Of a stretch of DNA of 64,000 nucleotides, positions 34,509 through 44,556 are shown piece by piece. Position 1 is the stretch's first letter. The number at the start of each line of letters is the position of its first letter. Source of the stretch: Allantophomopsis cytisporea (Eukaryota; Ascomycota; Leotiomycetes; Phacidiales; Phacidiaceae); contig CP103025.1 of assembly GCA_024752435.1 (NCBI GenBank), positions 806,001 through 870,000 of the forward strand. The letters run 5' to 3'. The notes under the pieces were generated by a model. That model ran no database searches. It saw nothing but the letters and a program-made list of their open reading frames with translations, and was not told the origin of the DNA. The translations under genes were made by a program, and so were the position numbers.

Positions 34509-35261
34509 CTATGCCTCATGCATCAACTCAACCGGCGGTCTCGCCGTATGCGCAAGGATAGGCTTCTCCTCCTCGAGGCCGAAATTCTCCGGCTCATCCG
34601 TGAAGTCCTCGACAGCAATAGCGGGGAGGTGTGGAGAATCGCCGTGGTCCTGGGGGTGGTAGATGGTAGTACTCGAGCTACGAGTGCGGTTCTTGACGCT
34701 CTTGTTACCGGCGTCGCTGGCCGGACTAGCGGGCAAATCGGTGCGGGGACGATGGTGCAGCTTCGCCAGGGCCTCGGCGAGGTCCTCGGCGTGCACCTGT
34801 TTGTTGGGAGCGTCCTCGAGCTTCATTTCCCAGCCATGTGGCGGCGAAGGTGGCGGCGAGATGAAGAAGAGCTTGCCGGCGTCGGGGAGATTGAGGTGTT
34901 CGTCTTTGGGCTCGATGGCCGTTGGCTGTCCGAAGTATACGCGTACTCGCTCGCCCATTATCTCTTCGCCGTCGAGGAGCTGACGCATGCGGATGGCGGA
35001 TTCTTCATTGTAGAAGGATACGATTATGCGCCGGAAGGAGCGGAGCGGTGCCCATGTGTGGATTGGGGCGGACGAGTTGATGAGGTCTTTGATGGTTTGG
35101 AGATTATCTGGACGGAAGATCTCGAGATCTTGGAGGTTGGTTATCAAGAGGGTGTTTGAGGGTGGTGTTGGCTGGGAGAGGGGTGGAATAGCAGACAGGT
35201 CGATGGAGAGTGGCGAGCGGGATGAGCGCCGCGATGAGAGGGGGGAACTGGATGCAGACAT
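34509..35261 (-). CDS. RCN1: Calcipressin (RCAN family calcineurin regulator)
   Basis: Regulator of the Ca2+/calmodulin-dependent phosphatase calcineurin, the fungal counterpart of human RCAN1/DSCR1 and yeast Rcn1. One exon of 250 codons; the ATG at 35261 (MSASSSPLSSRRSSRSP) is preferred because the frame's upstream extension has no ATG that improves the family match. An RRM-like fold covers about residues 36-115 (NTLLITNLQDLEIF, RRIIVSFYNEESAIRMRQLL, GERVRVYFGQPT). The signature loop FISPPPSPPHGWE at 133-145 is intact; its SPPxSPP serines are the known phosphorylation targets (GSK3 and MAP kinase type) that switch the protein between inhibitor and facilitator. A Ser/Thr-rich tail follows (about 170-215). 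The upstream region is 3.2 kb of repeat-rich DNA, which fits complex control. Confidence 0.94.
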   Translation of the reverse strand: MSASSSPLSSRRSSRSPLSIDLSAIPPLSQPTPPSNTLLITNLQDLEIFRPDNLQTIKDLINSSAPIHTWAPLRSFRRIIVSFYNEESAIRMRQLLDGEEIMGERVRVYFGQPTAIEPKDEHLNLPDAGKLFFISPPPSPPHGWEMKLEDAPNKQVHAEDLAEALAKLHHRPRTDLPASPASDAGNKSVKNRTRSSSTTIYHPQDHGDSPHLPAIAVEDFTDEPENFGLEEEKPILAHTARPPVELMHEA

Positions 35262-35345
35262 GTTGGAGGGAGAGATGTCCGTGTAGAGAGTATGTCGGAT
35301 GGATTGTAAGAGGTTGAAGAGAATCAACAGTTGTTTTTTGGTATT

Positions 35346-35640
35346 GGTGTTGTTGTTGTTGTTGTTATTGTTGCGACTGTAAGTAAAGTCCTCTGTAGTC
35401 GTCGACTGTTTTTATATTGTTTTTGTTTGTTTTGTTTGTTGGTGGAGGAATTTGAGTTGGGATGTGATGAATGTTGAAGGGCGAATGAGAAGGCGGGTAG
35501 TTATATTATGTAGTGGTGGGAGAGTTTTGCAGTGCAAGGGAATGTAGTAGTAGTAGTAGCAGTAGTAGTAGCAAGCATAATGTAAGTCGCGCGGCAAGTG
35601 AGTAAGGTCAAGTGAGGTAAGGTGAGGTGAGGCAAGGTAA
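35346..35640. repeat. Trinucleotide and GGTGA-type microsatellites in the calcipressin leader region
   Basis: GTT repeats at 35346-35372, TAG repeats at 35545-35570 (interrupted by one CAG) and AAGGTGAGG-like repeats at 35605-35640, all within 400 bp upstream of the calcipressin ATG. On the calcipressin (minus) strand these read AAC, CTA and CCTCACCTT. Confidence 0.8.
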
Positions 35641-35770
35641 GAAGGAAGAGGCTTGACTGTCTCTTGTCTTTGCTTGGCCTATGATGGGCTCGTGGACTCG
35701 TGGGCTCGTGGGTTTGTGTCGTGGATTGTCGAGACCCATCGTAGGCTATGGGGAATAGTGGAACATACAG

Positions 35771-35990
35771 TCTCTGTGCCTCTGTGCCTCTGTGCCTCTG
35801 TCTCTCTCTCTTACATGTGCCTCCCTCTCAGCCTCTTCATAATCTAATTACTACGGTACCGGACTGGACTGGACTGTCAGTCACACTGTGTACGCGTCGG
35901 AAGTGACGGGGTCCTCGAGTGCGTAATTGGATGTAAGTGCCAATGTTAATGCCAATGTCAATGTCAATGTCAATGTCAGCGTCAGTGTCA
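35771..35990. repeat. Microsatellites (CTCTGTGC)n, (TC)n and (AATGTC)n
   Basis: Three to four copies of an 8-mer CTCTGTGC pass into a TC run (35771-35810). At 35941-35990, hexamers AATGTT, AATGCC and AATGTC repeat about seven times, ending in related GCGTCAGTGTC. Confidence 0.8.
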
Positions 35991-36298
35991 CGGCCAAGAT
36001 GGCAAAGTCATGGCGTAGGAGTCATACAGCAGTCAGTAAGGTCAGTTAGTACGTGTCCCCTGAGGAAGATGGCGTGGCATTGGTGGTAAGTCGTAGTCCG
36101 GAGCACATTCTACGCCGTACGTACACGACCTACTACCACTTCACTGTACCATCTGTGTATACATATGTCGATACTGTTACTAAATATGTACATCATACTC
36201 TCACTCCCACTTACACCATATACAGTACACCTCAACCATACACGATCACACACAAGTACCTGCCATATCATTCATACCTACTCCCAGACATCTGTGTA

Positions 36299-36330
36299 CA
36301 CAAGATGCACACAAGATGCACACAAGATGT
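36299..36330. repeat. 11-mer tandem repeat
   Basis: Three near-perfect copies of CACAAGATGCA in a row, in gene-free DNA. Confidence 0.8.
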
Positions 36331-36772
36331 ACAATTGGGTAAAGCAAGTCTCAACGCTCAGGACCTCAGGCAAAATATGTCCATCCATACACAGGTAGTG
36401 AGTGGAGTGGAGGTGGAGTCAGCTATGGTGCCGGGGCTGGGCGGGCTGGATGGACCACACGGGCAAGACGGACAGTAGAGAATCCACTCGCCAGATGATA
36501 CTGCGCCCCAATAGTCACTCCAGCCAAGTCGATGGATTATTCAACGCGATCCCTTCACATAACATCATCCGGACTGTAGTAGTAATGAACACAGCCTACC
36601 TCGATAAATTCCTTCGTACGAAAGAAAGCGGGGAAATCATACGCAATTTACAGAGTAGAGTAGGTAGGTAGAGTAGGTAGAGTAGAGTCGAGTGGAGTTT
36701 CAGTCGAATAGAGTAATAGAAGCAAATAGAAAAGAAAGAAAAGAAAAAGCCATAAAACATATATGAAGACAT

Positions 36773-36850
36773 AAAGAAAAAGAAGATAAAGAGGAGAAAG
36801 AGAAAAAGGAAAAGAAAAAGAAAAAAAGAAAAAAGAAAAGAAAGAATAGA
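36773..36850. repeat. Polypurine tract
   Basis: About 78 bases of almost pure A and G on the + strand (AAAGA/GAAA motifs), with looser purine bias on both sides. Such tracts can form triplex DNA and often mark promoters or replication pause sites. Confidence 0.75.
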
Positions 36851-38539
36851 ATAGAAAATACTCGGCATGTCTGGAATTGACGGAAGATAATTAATTCAAT
36901 TATCACCAAAGACTCAACAGTCGGGGAAATTAATGTCAACGCGGCTAGACTCGACTACACCTTCAATGGCGAGGGCACCAGAGCACACGCGAGTTGTACG
37001 TCGTACCTTATTGTCTGTCTGTCTATCTCTATCTCTCTATCTATCGTATCTGCGGATCTCTATGAGGTATCATCCAACATCGAATCCAATATTCAATACT
37101 CCACAACCAATTACCGGAATCATCATACCTTCCTAAAGCATGACAAATGGAGCGATTCTCCAATAATACAATTTCAATTTTCAATTTCAATTGGATTCCA
37201 ATCATCAATCAACTCCTCTCACACTCGCCACCTCAATATCTATAGCGGGTCATCCCCATCACCAGCCTCACCCAATACGCGTATGTTATGAGGAAAACAC
37301 AACGAGACGAAGCAACTTAACTCTGCACTCCACACTCCACGTACACATCACACTCAATGAATTCCCCATACCAATCCCACCAATCGACATCCTCCCAACG
37401 CCTTCCTTCACCTCCCACACCCGCCACACTGTACATAAACAAAAGACAAGGAAGAAGAAGGACTCAAACAAACAAAAAAAATCAAAAATCAAGAAAAACA
37501 AAGTTAAGCATCCACAGCCGCGCAGGATCGGCGCAGTGTGCAGAGCCTCGCAGCACAGACGCCCATCAAAAGCGGCGAATCGCCTTGCAACATGCAATGG
37601 CAATGCTTGTTTCCTTCCCTTTCGTTTCGTTTGTAACCCTCCCTGGAATCCTGGAATCCTGGAATCCCCCGTCCTAGCCGTACTAACCGTATGTACTGTA
37701 AGCCCCTCCCCCTCCCCTCCCCTCCCCTTCCCCTCGTAGGACTCTCGGAGGAGTCCTGCTCGAATCAAGCCACCTCCCTCCCTTACCTTTGGGGTCGGAA
37801 TGCCCTCAGCTAAGTCATGCTTACCTCGGCTGCGGTTAACGATCTGGGAATCCGTGCAACCTTTCGCATATCCTTCGTACTTCGCACTCGTATTTGTTTG
37901 CGTGTTGCAGGTGCAGGAGCTGGTGCGCTTCTGGGTTGGTCGATGCCTGCGTTGCTGAGGTTGGGGGCGCAGTGCCCTCTTGGGTGTGGTCTTGGGCGTC
38001 TACCTTTGGTTTGGAGCCGTGGTTAGGCACTTGGCTTTCTACACTGCCATTGGGTGTAGGCATCGTGAGTGATCCAGATTCGATCCAGATTCGATTCAGA
38101 TGTGATGCGACGCGATGAGATATCTGTCGATTAGGCTGTGTCAAGGTCGTGGACCTCCGTACTACTTTAGTTCGGGTGCTCCTGCTGAGGATGGTTTGTG
38201 CTTTGGCGATGCTTAACGTCGTGATATGCTTATCTGTACTTTGTGACCTTTACGTGCTAATGTACGGCTTTCGCATCTCTATCTGAGGTTTTACGTGAAT
38301 ACTCGTTCTCAACAGAATGTGCCTCGTATTTTGGAGTCGTGTTGTGAGGGGTATCTAAAGCCTATGAGTATGCCTCGTCGTCAGCCAAAGCGATGAGTAC
38401 TCGAAACCCACATCCCAAGCTGTGCTCTTGGCCCGACCTCATTTCAATGGAGTCAGTACATTTTCGTGAGGATACACTGGACGAACGAGTATTATATTCC
38501 ATGCCTTAACACCGTTCCAATCTCCGACTTACAGAATAG

Positions 38540-41500
38540 GATAGACTCCGAAGAGCGTCCAGACTCTATAAAACCAAGGCATACCACCGAGATAGTCTCC
38601 CAAACATACACGATGAAGATAATGAACACTAGCTTTGTCAAGCTTATTACGACTTAATTCTCAAGCTGTACATGTGCACGTCGCGTTGTTGTCATTGTTT
38701 TCGTCATCACGGCATTGCTGTCATCAACAGCTTCGTCATCATCTACAATAGCTGAAGGCAGTAAGTTGAGCCAGTGGGCTTCATTTCCGCCGCCTCCCCC
38801 ACCCGCATGGCATTCGATAGTATCTCTCAATGCTACCTTCTCCGAAGTCGATGCAATCTATATAGCCCGAATTGGGTAAGGGGGGACATGAAATCGATGC
38901 TGTAAATGAGGAAGCAGTGTAATCTGTCAGATGTTCCTACACCGCGATGGCATCAAGTCTAAGTTCATCTTGTGGAGTTGTATTATGTTACCATAATCAC
39001 TGCATAGATCTCAGGTGGCGGTTTGCAGCAGATCTGGAAGGCATTGGTGCATATATAAACAAGTCATGTGTGAGAGCTTCTCCTCATCAGCGATTTCAAA
39101 CCATTTAACGTTGCTTGTTCTCCGCTGCGTAGCTAGGATAAGACCTTGAGTCTCACTTTCTGCAGCTGCATACCACTTCATCGTCGTTGGCGGTATCGTC
39201 ACTATCACCGGTCTCATCATTGATGTTAGTTAGAGGCAGTAAGTAATGTATAAGCTCCATGCTGTTGGCATCCGTTCACATACGATCATGAACCGTTTCC
39301 CAGCAGGTTGGAAGTTCGTACAATGGCCGATTTCTAAGCTTTTAAGCTCAGTGCTAGGGTCCGATTGAGGGCTGTTGTGCAGAATGATTTACAACGAGAC
39401 CTCCAGATTATGACACAACTCTTTGAGTCCACGCATAGGTATATAAGCAGTTGTAGTTACAGACTGCTCCCCATTGAACTAGTTACCCCTCGTGTTAAGA
39501 TGATAGGTCCGTTTCAAGCAGAGTTGGACTTGAACTCTGAGTCTGTAAAACCGTACACACCTCGTCATCATTATCATTCTTCTCATCGTCGTCAACTGTC
39601 GAGTCCTCAAACACGAGAAAGAGGAAGCGATTTGGAAGCTTATTTTAATAGCATCTTCCCCCCCATGGGTTTTCTCCAATGTGATTTAAGCCTAAGTTGT
39701 CCAGAAGAGCAAGACACGCTTAAATAGCACGAATTAAGTACTACGAGTTAAGAACTAGGGATCGAGCTGTAAAGGGGTCGCACAGTGTGTCTTGCGTAAA
39801 TGAGAATGATAGACTGCAGTTGAAGTAGTCTCTACCAACGTACAGTTTTCTATAAAAGCAGTTATTCCCCTAGCTTCCAATCAAACAAGAGACGTTGACA
39901 CGGCGGGGGTTACCAACATGCGTGAGCTTGAGCCTTAGCAAGACTTAGGTTCTAGAATCTTCATCATCACTGGTTTTTCACCATCAAACTAGGCTGGAAC
40001 CAGTAACTCGCTATTGATAAGTTGTATCTTATCAGAGTACTCTCACCTGTGCCTCTACAGAGAATTCGAGCACAGCGTTGCTTATCCACCAGCTTCAGAT
40101 GAGATTTAACTAATCAGTAAAGTCTACTGCGGACCAAACTGAAGACGCAAATGCCAAGAAGAGATGTATTGTGCAGAATAGCTATGTCGAGCTTTCAGAG
40201 TAATACTGGTCCATATTGGGCTAGGATATCGTTTTCAGGACTATATAAGTAATATAGGTTATGCTGCCATGTATGTTACTAGCAAGCATCAACTCAGTGG
40301 TATTACGATTTTATTGTCTGCTGCGTGTTTGGCTATGTAAGGTATAAAGCATACATATACACATCACCATTTCTCCTTCGTCGTCATTCCAGTTCTCGAC
40401 ATATCACTAATCCCGTTATCATCCATAAGGTTGGAGGCAAGAAGTAGCTTTATAGAGTTTTATTTCACTGGCTATGTTTTCCAAACCGTTTTCTCAATGA
40501 CGTATTGTAATACTGATAGCTTGAAAGCTTGGTTATCGAGCAGTTATAAGTCCTATGAATAATTTGTACTAAGTGCAAAGAGCTCAAATTTGAAACCCAA
40601 GAGACAAGGAGGAGAGTTAGACAAAAGCACTCAAGGTGAGATTTCCATACGAAGGTGTGTCCCTGATTGTATCTTTATCTATTTAAGCAGTTGTACCGGC
40701 GGGTTCTCTTCACCTGCAATCAAGACATCTGCAGAAATGTGCACATTCCTTGATGCATCACTGGCATTGTCATCACCAATATGCAGCAAGAAAGCCAAAT
40801 AGCATGTTGATCCACAGCCATCCCAATGTTATGCTTTACGGACATGATTCAATCATCTATGTAAAATTGTAAGCTTGAGTTCCTTCAGCTGTCTTATATT
40901 CAATTTCATTAGTCCCAGTCGAGTACTACGAACTCAAATGTGTGAGCTAATGGAGATAGTCACACAGAGAATTCAGAGTAACATGCAGACTGAGACCCAA
41001 GTTTAAGTTCTCGCAGAAGGCTCTGGCGTAAATATAAATAAATAGCCATGGTCAGAGCTGCTCCTTACTAACAGTAGAACTCAACACGAGTTACCTTGCT
41101 TCTACGTGTTGGATAGGTTCGTGATTTGAGTTACCACATCCCAAACATCACGTCGCCGTCGTTGCTATTCTCACCATCATCACAAGAGTCAATCTTGAGA
41201 TGAATTTTTTTAATAACGCAAAGTATCTAGGAACGTCACGTCCCATTGAATCATCTGGCATGTGGTGTCGCTGCTCTGACTTTTGCAAAGTTCCAGCCCC
41301 TTTATATAGCCCACGATGAGTGCAGCGTAGTCATACCTAAGCTCAAATTCAGAATTAGATAATCATGTAAATATTATAATTTAGAGTTCCAACTCGAGAG
41401 TTGAAGCATTGAGTGTCTGACAAATGTTTAGCACCTATAAAAACAACTCATGTCACTGCTATTCATCAGCAACAGGACTCAGGCTTTTGGGAAAACTTAT

Positions 41501-42420
41501 CGCCCCAAACTGAGTCACCTAAGACATCAATTCCACGTCTGTACGCCTACAAATCTCTCATCATCGTTCCTGCTCTCGTCATCGTTATCGGCATTTTCAT
41601 CATCACACTTGGAGGCAGGAAGCAACATGGGAGGTTTTGTTCCCTTGGTGCTCATGAAGTGAGTGGAAGGTCTCCGATTGAATCGTTGCTTCTGCCAAGA
41701 AATCCAGGTCCCATTTATATAGCGCACCGAGTGAAACTAGATCAGAAGTGAGGGTTGAAAGGCGGTCAAGCAGGATCCCATAATGCCATACTCAAATCAA
41801 GGCCTCTGAGTGGATTTTAGAGAATTCAAGACTATATAAGCAACCGTGCCAGCTTCCCACCACCAGTAAATATCTTTTGAGGGAAAAACCAGAACGAAAT
41901 GCGTGTCCGTGTAAATAGACATCCTTTCAGTCCTCACGTGCCTCAATTGCATATCTTTTCTCCCTGTCATCATCATTGAGATCCTTATCATCATCGCCAA
42001 TGTCATCATCACGGCGGCTGAACGTAAGAAGTAGAACTGCATTCTATCCTACTGGGAGTCTCCACTCACTAAAGAATACTCCATAGTAGTAGATTTTCAT
42101 TCTGATTGACGTCGCCTAATCCAGAAGAGAAGTACGAAAGTCCTTTAAATAGCCCGCCTTTAGTGATGTGCACTTGAAATCGAGGCTACTAAGAATTTTA
42201 CAACCTGCCAAATACTATTATATCGCAACACATATTCCTGAGTTCTTCTCTCAAAAGATACTATATGGTTGACCTAAATGTGCTAAAAGCACCAAGACGC
42301 AAACTCAGAGCCAACTCCGACGCACAACATCACATATAAACCGTCTCACTCCCACCATCAGCACTTATTGTAGGGAAGTTCTCAATTCAACAAAACTCAA
42401 GGGTATTCTATTCTACATCC
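38540..42420. repeat. Degenerate tandem array, about ten copies of a ~400 bp unit
   Basis: Diverged direct repeats recognised by eye from shared elements in constant order. Element 1 is a TATA-like box of type CTATATAAGCAGTTG, at about 38574, 39053, 39440, 39850, 40241, 40680, 41030, 41436, 41833 and (faded) 42259; successive spacings are 350-480 bp, mean about 410. Element 2, mostly 96-136 bp further on (77 in one unit), is a TCATCATCGTC-rich stretch that ends in GGAGGCAAGAAGTAG-like sequence (clear at 38685, 39177, 39561, 39961, 40377, 41152, 41557, 41960). Element 3, about 100-150 bp after element 2, is a second box such as CCTTTATATAGCCC (38868, 39716, 41299, 41712, 42142), preceded by TCCAGAAGAGAAG-like sequence. 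Copies share perhaps half their bases, so the array is old. Element 2 encodes a hydrophobic helix on the + strand in most units. I recognise no known satellite, transposon or gene family. Confidence 0.7.
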
Positions 42421-42662
42421 GCAACCAATTAAATCTGATCCCAATTTCGAGTCCAATATAGATCTCTGTACCAGTCCCATCCCAAGCCCACCCCCAACTC
42501 CGCCGCAGATTGCTCATCCAAAACTCCAAATACAAACGAGCCTCAGCCGGCACCCATTCATAACATCATAACCACCTGTCAGCCACCCATATTATACAAA
42601 GGCTCCCTTATCCCGAGCCCCAAACCATTTACTTTACACCGCGTCCATCCTTACGCTTCGAA

Positions 42663-44436
42663 TCAAACAATACTCTTCCCCCCAGCAACAATGCGCTCCA
42701 AACTCCGCTCACTCCCCTCCGTCCCCTCGCTCGCAACGGTCGTAGCCGTAGTCTGCAGCGTAAGACGAGCATCACCACGCGCAAATAATTTATCGACGTC
42801 CTCAAGCTCGAGACCCTTCGTCTCGGGGAAGAAGAAGTAGATGACGGGGACGAAGGATGCGTTGAAAACGGCGAAGATGATGTATGTACGGTAGCCGATG
42901 TTTTCGAGTGCAGGGGGCGTGATCTGGCCGATCATGTAGGATCTGCGGGCGTTAGCGAGGTTTTGGGGTGTATGGAGCGAGAAGGGGATTGGGAATGCTT
43001 ACAGGATCCAGTTACAGGCCGTGGAGACAGATGATCCGCGCTGTCGGAGACGGAGGGGGAGGATTTCGGATGGATAGACCCACACGGTGGCTTGGAAGCC
43101 TATTGTGAAGGCGCCCTGATAGACGAAGAGCATGGCGGCGGCTCCAATACTGCAGCTCTTCCAAATGGAAGTTCTGTGATCGACGTTATACACGAGACCT
43201 GTCTGGACGATCATCATAGCGGCCATGACTGAAATCATGGAGAGAAGGAGAGGTCGGCGACCAACGCGATCGATCAGGAACCAGGGGATGAAGGAGGCGA
43301 CGAAGAACCATGTCTGTAGGAAGCCAGACATCAGCGCGGAGAGCCGTGATGACATGCCGATGCTGAGAAAGATGGTGGGTGCGTAATAGATAAGTGCGTT
43401 GATGCCGCCTAGTTGCTGGAAGGCTTGAATGCCGCAAGCTATCAAGAATCGTCTTTGGGATTGAATATTGTCATTCTTGAGAAGGTCGCTCCATTTGCCT
43501 GCACCCATGGCCCGCTCTGCTTCGCATGTTCGCAAGATGTCGCGGTGCAGACGCAATATGGTGTCTTCGTCCACGCGCTTACTGTGAAGACGCTTAAGTA
43601 CGGCCAGTGACTCTTCGGGTTGGTCGTGCGCGGCTAACCAACGTGGTGTCTCGGGGACAACGAGGAGGATGAGAAGCATGGGCAAGAGGAAGATACATTG
43701 CATGATTGCAGGTACTCTCCAGGCGAAAGAAGCTGTGTATGCTTGGGTGAAGCCATAGTCTACCCAGTAACTCAGAAATATACCGAAGTTTAAAGTCGTA
43801 AGTTGCATGCAAACGTCTGGGTTTGTTAGCAAAGCTCTGTCAAGCACTTTGATGGGGAAAGACCGGTCTCAAGTCTAGACACTTGAATGGGAAGGGGGCG
43901 AGGGAGAACATACATAAACCCCGCGTCGCCTTGGGAGAGAATTCGGCTTGGAAAACAGGAACTGTACTATTGATGAAACCTGTCATAGCATGAGTATGTG
44001 ACATCTTGATGGACTCTTTAAAACATACCCATTCCGATACCAGAAACTATGCGGGCAACAATCATATGAGCGCGCGAATATGCCGTACTCTGTAGCAAAG
44101 CTCCAACAATCATAATAACAACACCTATTGCAATAGACTTCTTGCGTCCTATTGACTCTCCAATAAAAGCTGTTGCCACACTTCCAAGAAAACAGCCAAC
44201 TTCGTAGATGGCCACAATGAGTCCTATCATAGTTGAGCCTGGACTATCGAATGTTTTGGCGAAGGCTTCAGTATTTACAAGACCTATGTGGCATTAGCAG
44301 TTATTCTATATTGCAGTACTCATTAATAGGGTGACTGACCTCCCATGAGTCCATTATCGTAGCCAATGAGAAGAAATCCAAGACAGGTCAGAGCCGTAAC
44401 ACTTGTAAAAAGTGCTCGCCCTTCAAGAAGTGCCAT
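42663..44436 (-). CDS. MFS sugar transporter (hexose transporter-like)
   Basis: Proton-sugar symporter or facilitator of the major facilitator superfamily, in the plasma membrane. Five exons (44436-44340, 44283-44029, 43979-43914, 43816-43003, 42942-42663) encode 503 residues with 12 predicted helices. Introns are 56, 49, 97 and 60 bp; the third has a CTAAC branch site. Sugar-porter signatures are present in order: ESIGRKKSI after helix 2, VVPETPRWLAAHDQ in the central loop, QQLGGINALIYYAPTIF in helix 7, DRVGRRPLL after helix 8, and PETKGLELEDVDKLF after helix 12. The splice junctions restore MGGLVNTEAF, TRGLYVCMQL and CNWILSYMIGQITPP. The short N-terminus starts directly before helix 1 (MALLEGRALFTSVTALTCLG), so the start is plausible. 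Substrate (glucose, xylose, other) cannot be told from sequence. The degenerate repeat array ends about 240 bp past its stop. Confidence 0.93.
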
Positions 44437-44540
44437 GGTGATAATGTCGAAACGAGTGTGATTGCTTGATAGCTGAAGTCGAGCTCATCCGTAAGGAGAG
44501 ATATATGAAAAGTTTTTGAATGGTCTAGTGTCTCTTGAAA

Positions 44541-44556
44541 ATCGTATATATGTATG
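44541..44556 (-). promoter_or_regulatory. Candidate TATA box of the sugar transporter gene
   Basis: ACATATATACGAT on the minus strand, about 110 bp upstream of the transporter ATG at 44436, the same spacing as for the copper oxidase and amidohydrolase genes. Confidence 0.4.

Larger units (their letters stand above)
35262..38500. other. Gene-free, microsatellite-dense region upstream of calcipressin
   Basis: 3.2 kb without a supportable gene. It holds many simple repeats: GTT (35346-35372), TAG (35545-35570), AGGTGAGG-like (35605-35640), CTCTGTGC (35771-35810), AATGTC (35941-35990), an 11-mer CACACAAGATG (36299-36330), a purine-only tract (36773-36850), and CCCCT runs (37711-37735). Frames of up to 182 codons (37191-37739) are low in complexity and lack domain features. 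Confidence 0.5.

Noticed and set aside
34395..35159. 254-codon plus-strand frame over calcipressin
   Set aside because: Antisense of a gene with an unmistakable calcipressin signature on the other strand.
36299..36330. Three 11-mer direct repeats considered as a CRISPR-like array
   Set aside because: No spacers between copies, and the organism is a fungus; it is an ordinary short tandem repeat.
37191..37739. 182-codon plus-strand frame in the calcipressin upstream region
   Set aside because: Low complexity (Lys, Pro, Ser, Thr), no ATG context or domain, and overlaps CCCCT repeats.
41450..41662. ATG-led 70-codon Ser-rich frame inside the tandem array
   Set aside because: It is in a different frame from the hydrophobic element, its Ser run comes from the TCATC repeats, and the other units do not preserve it.
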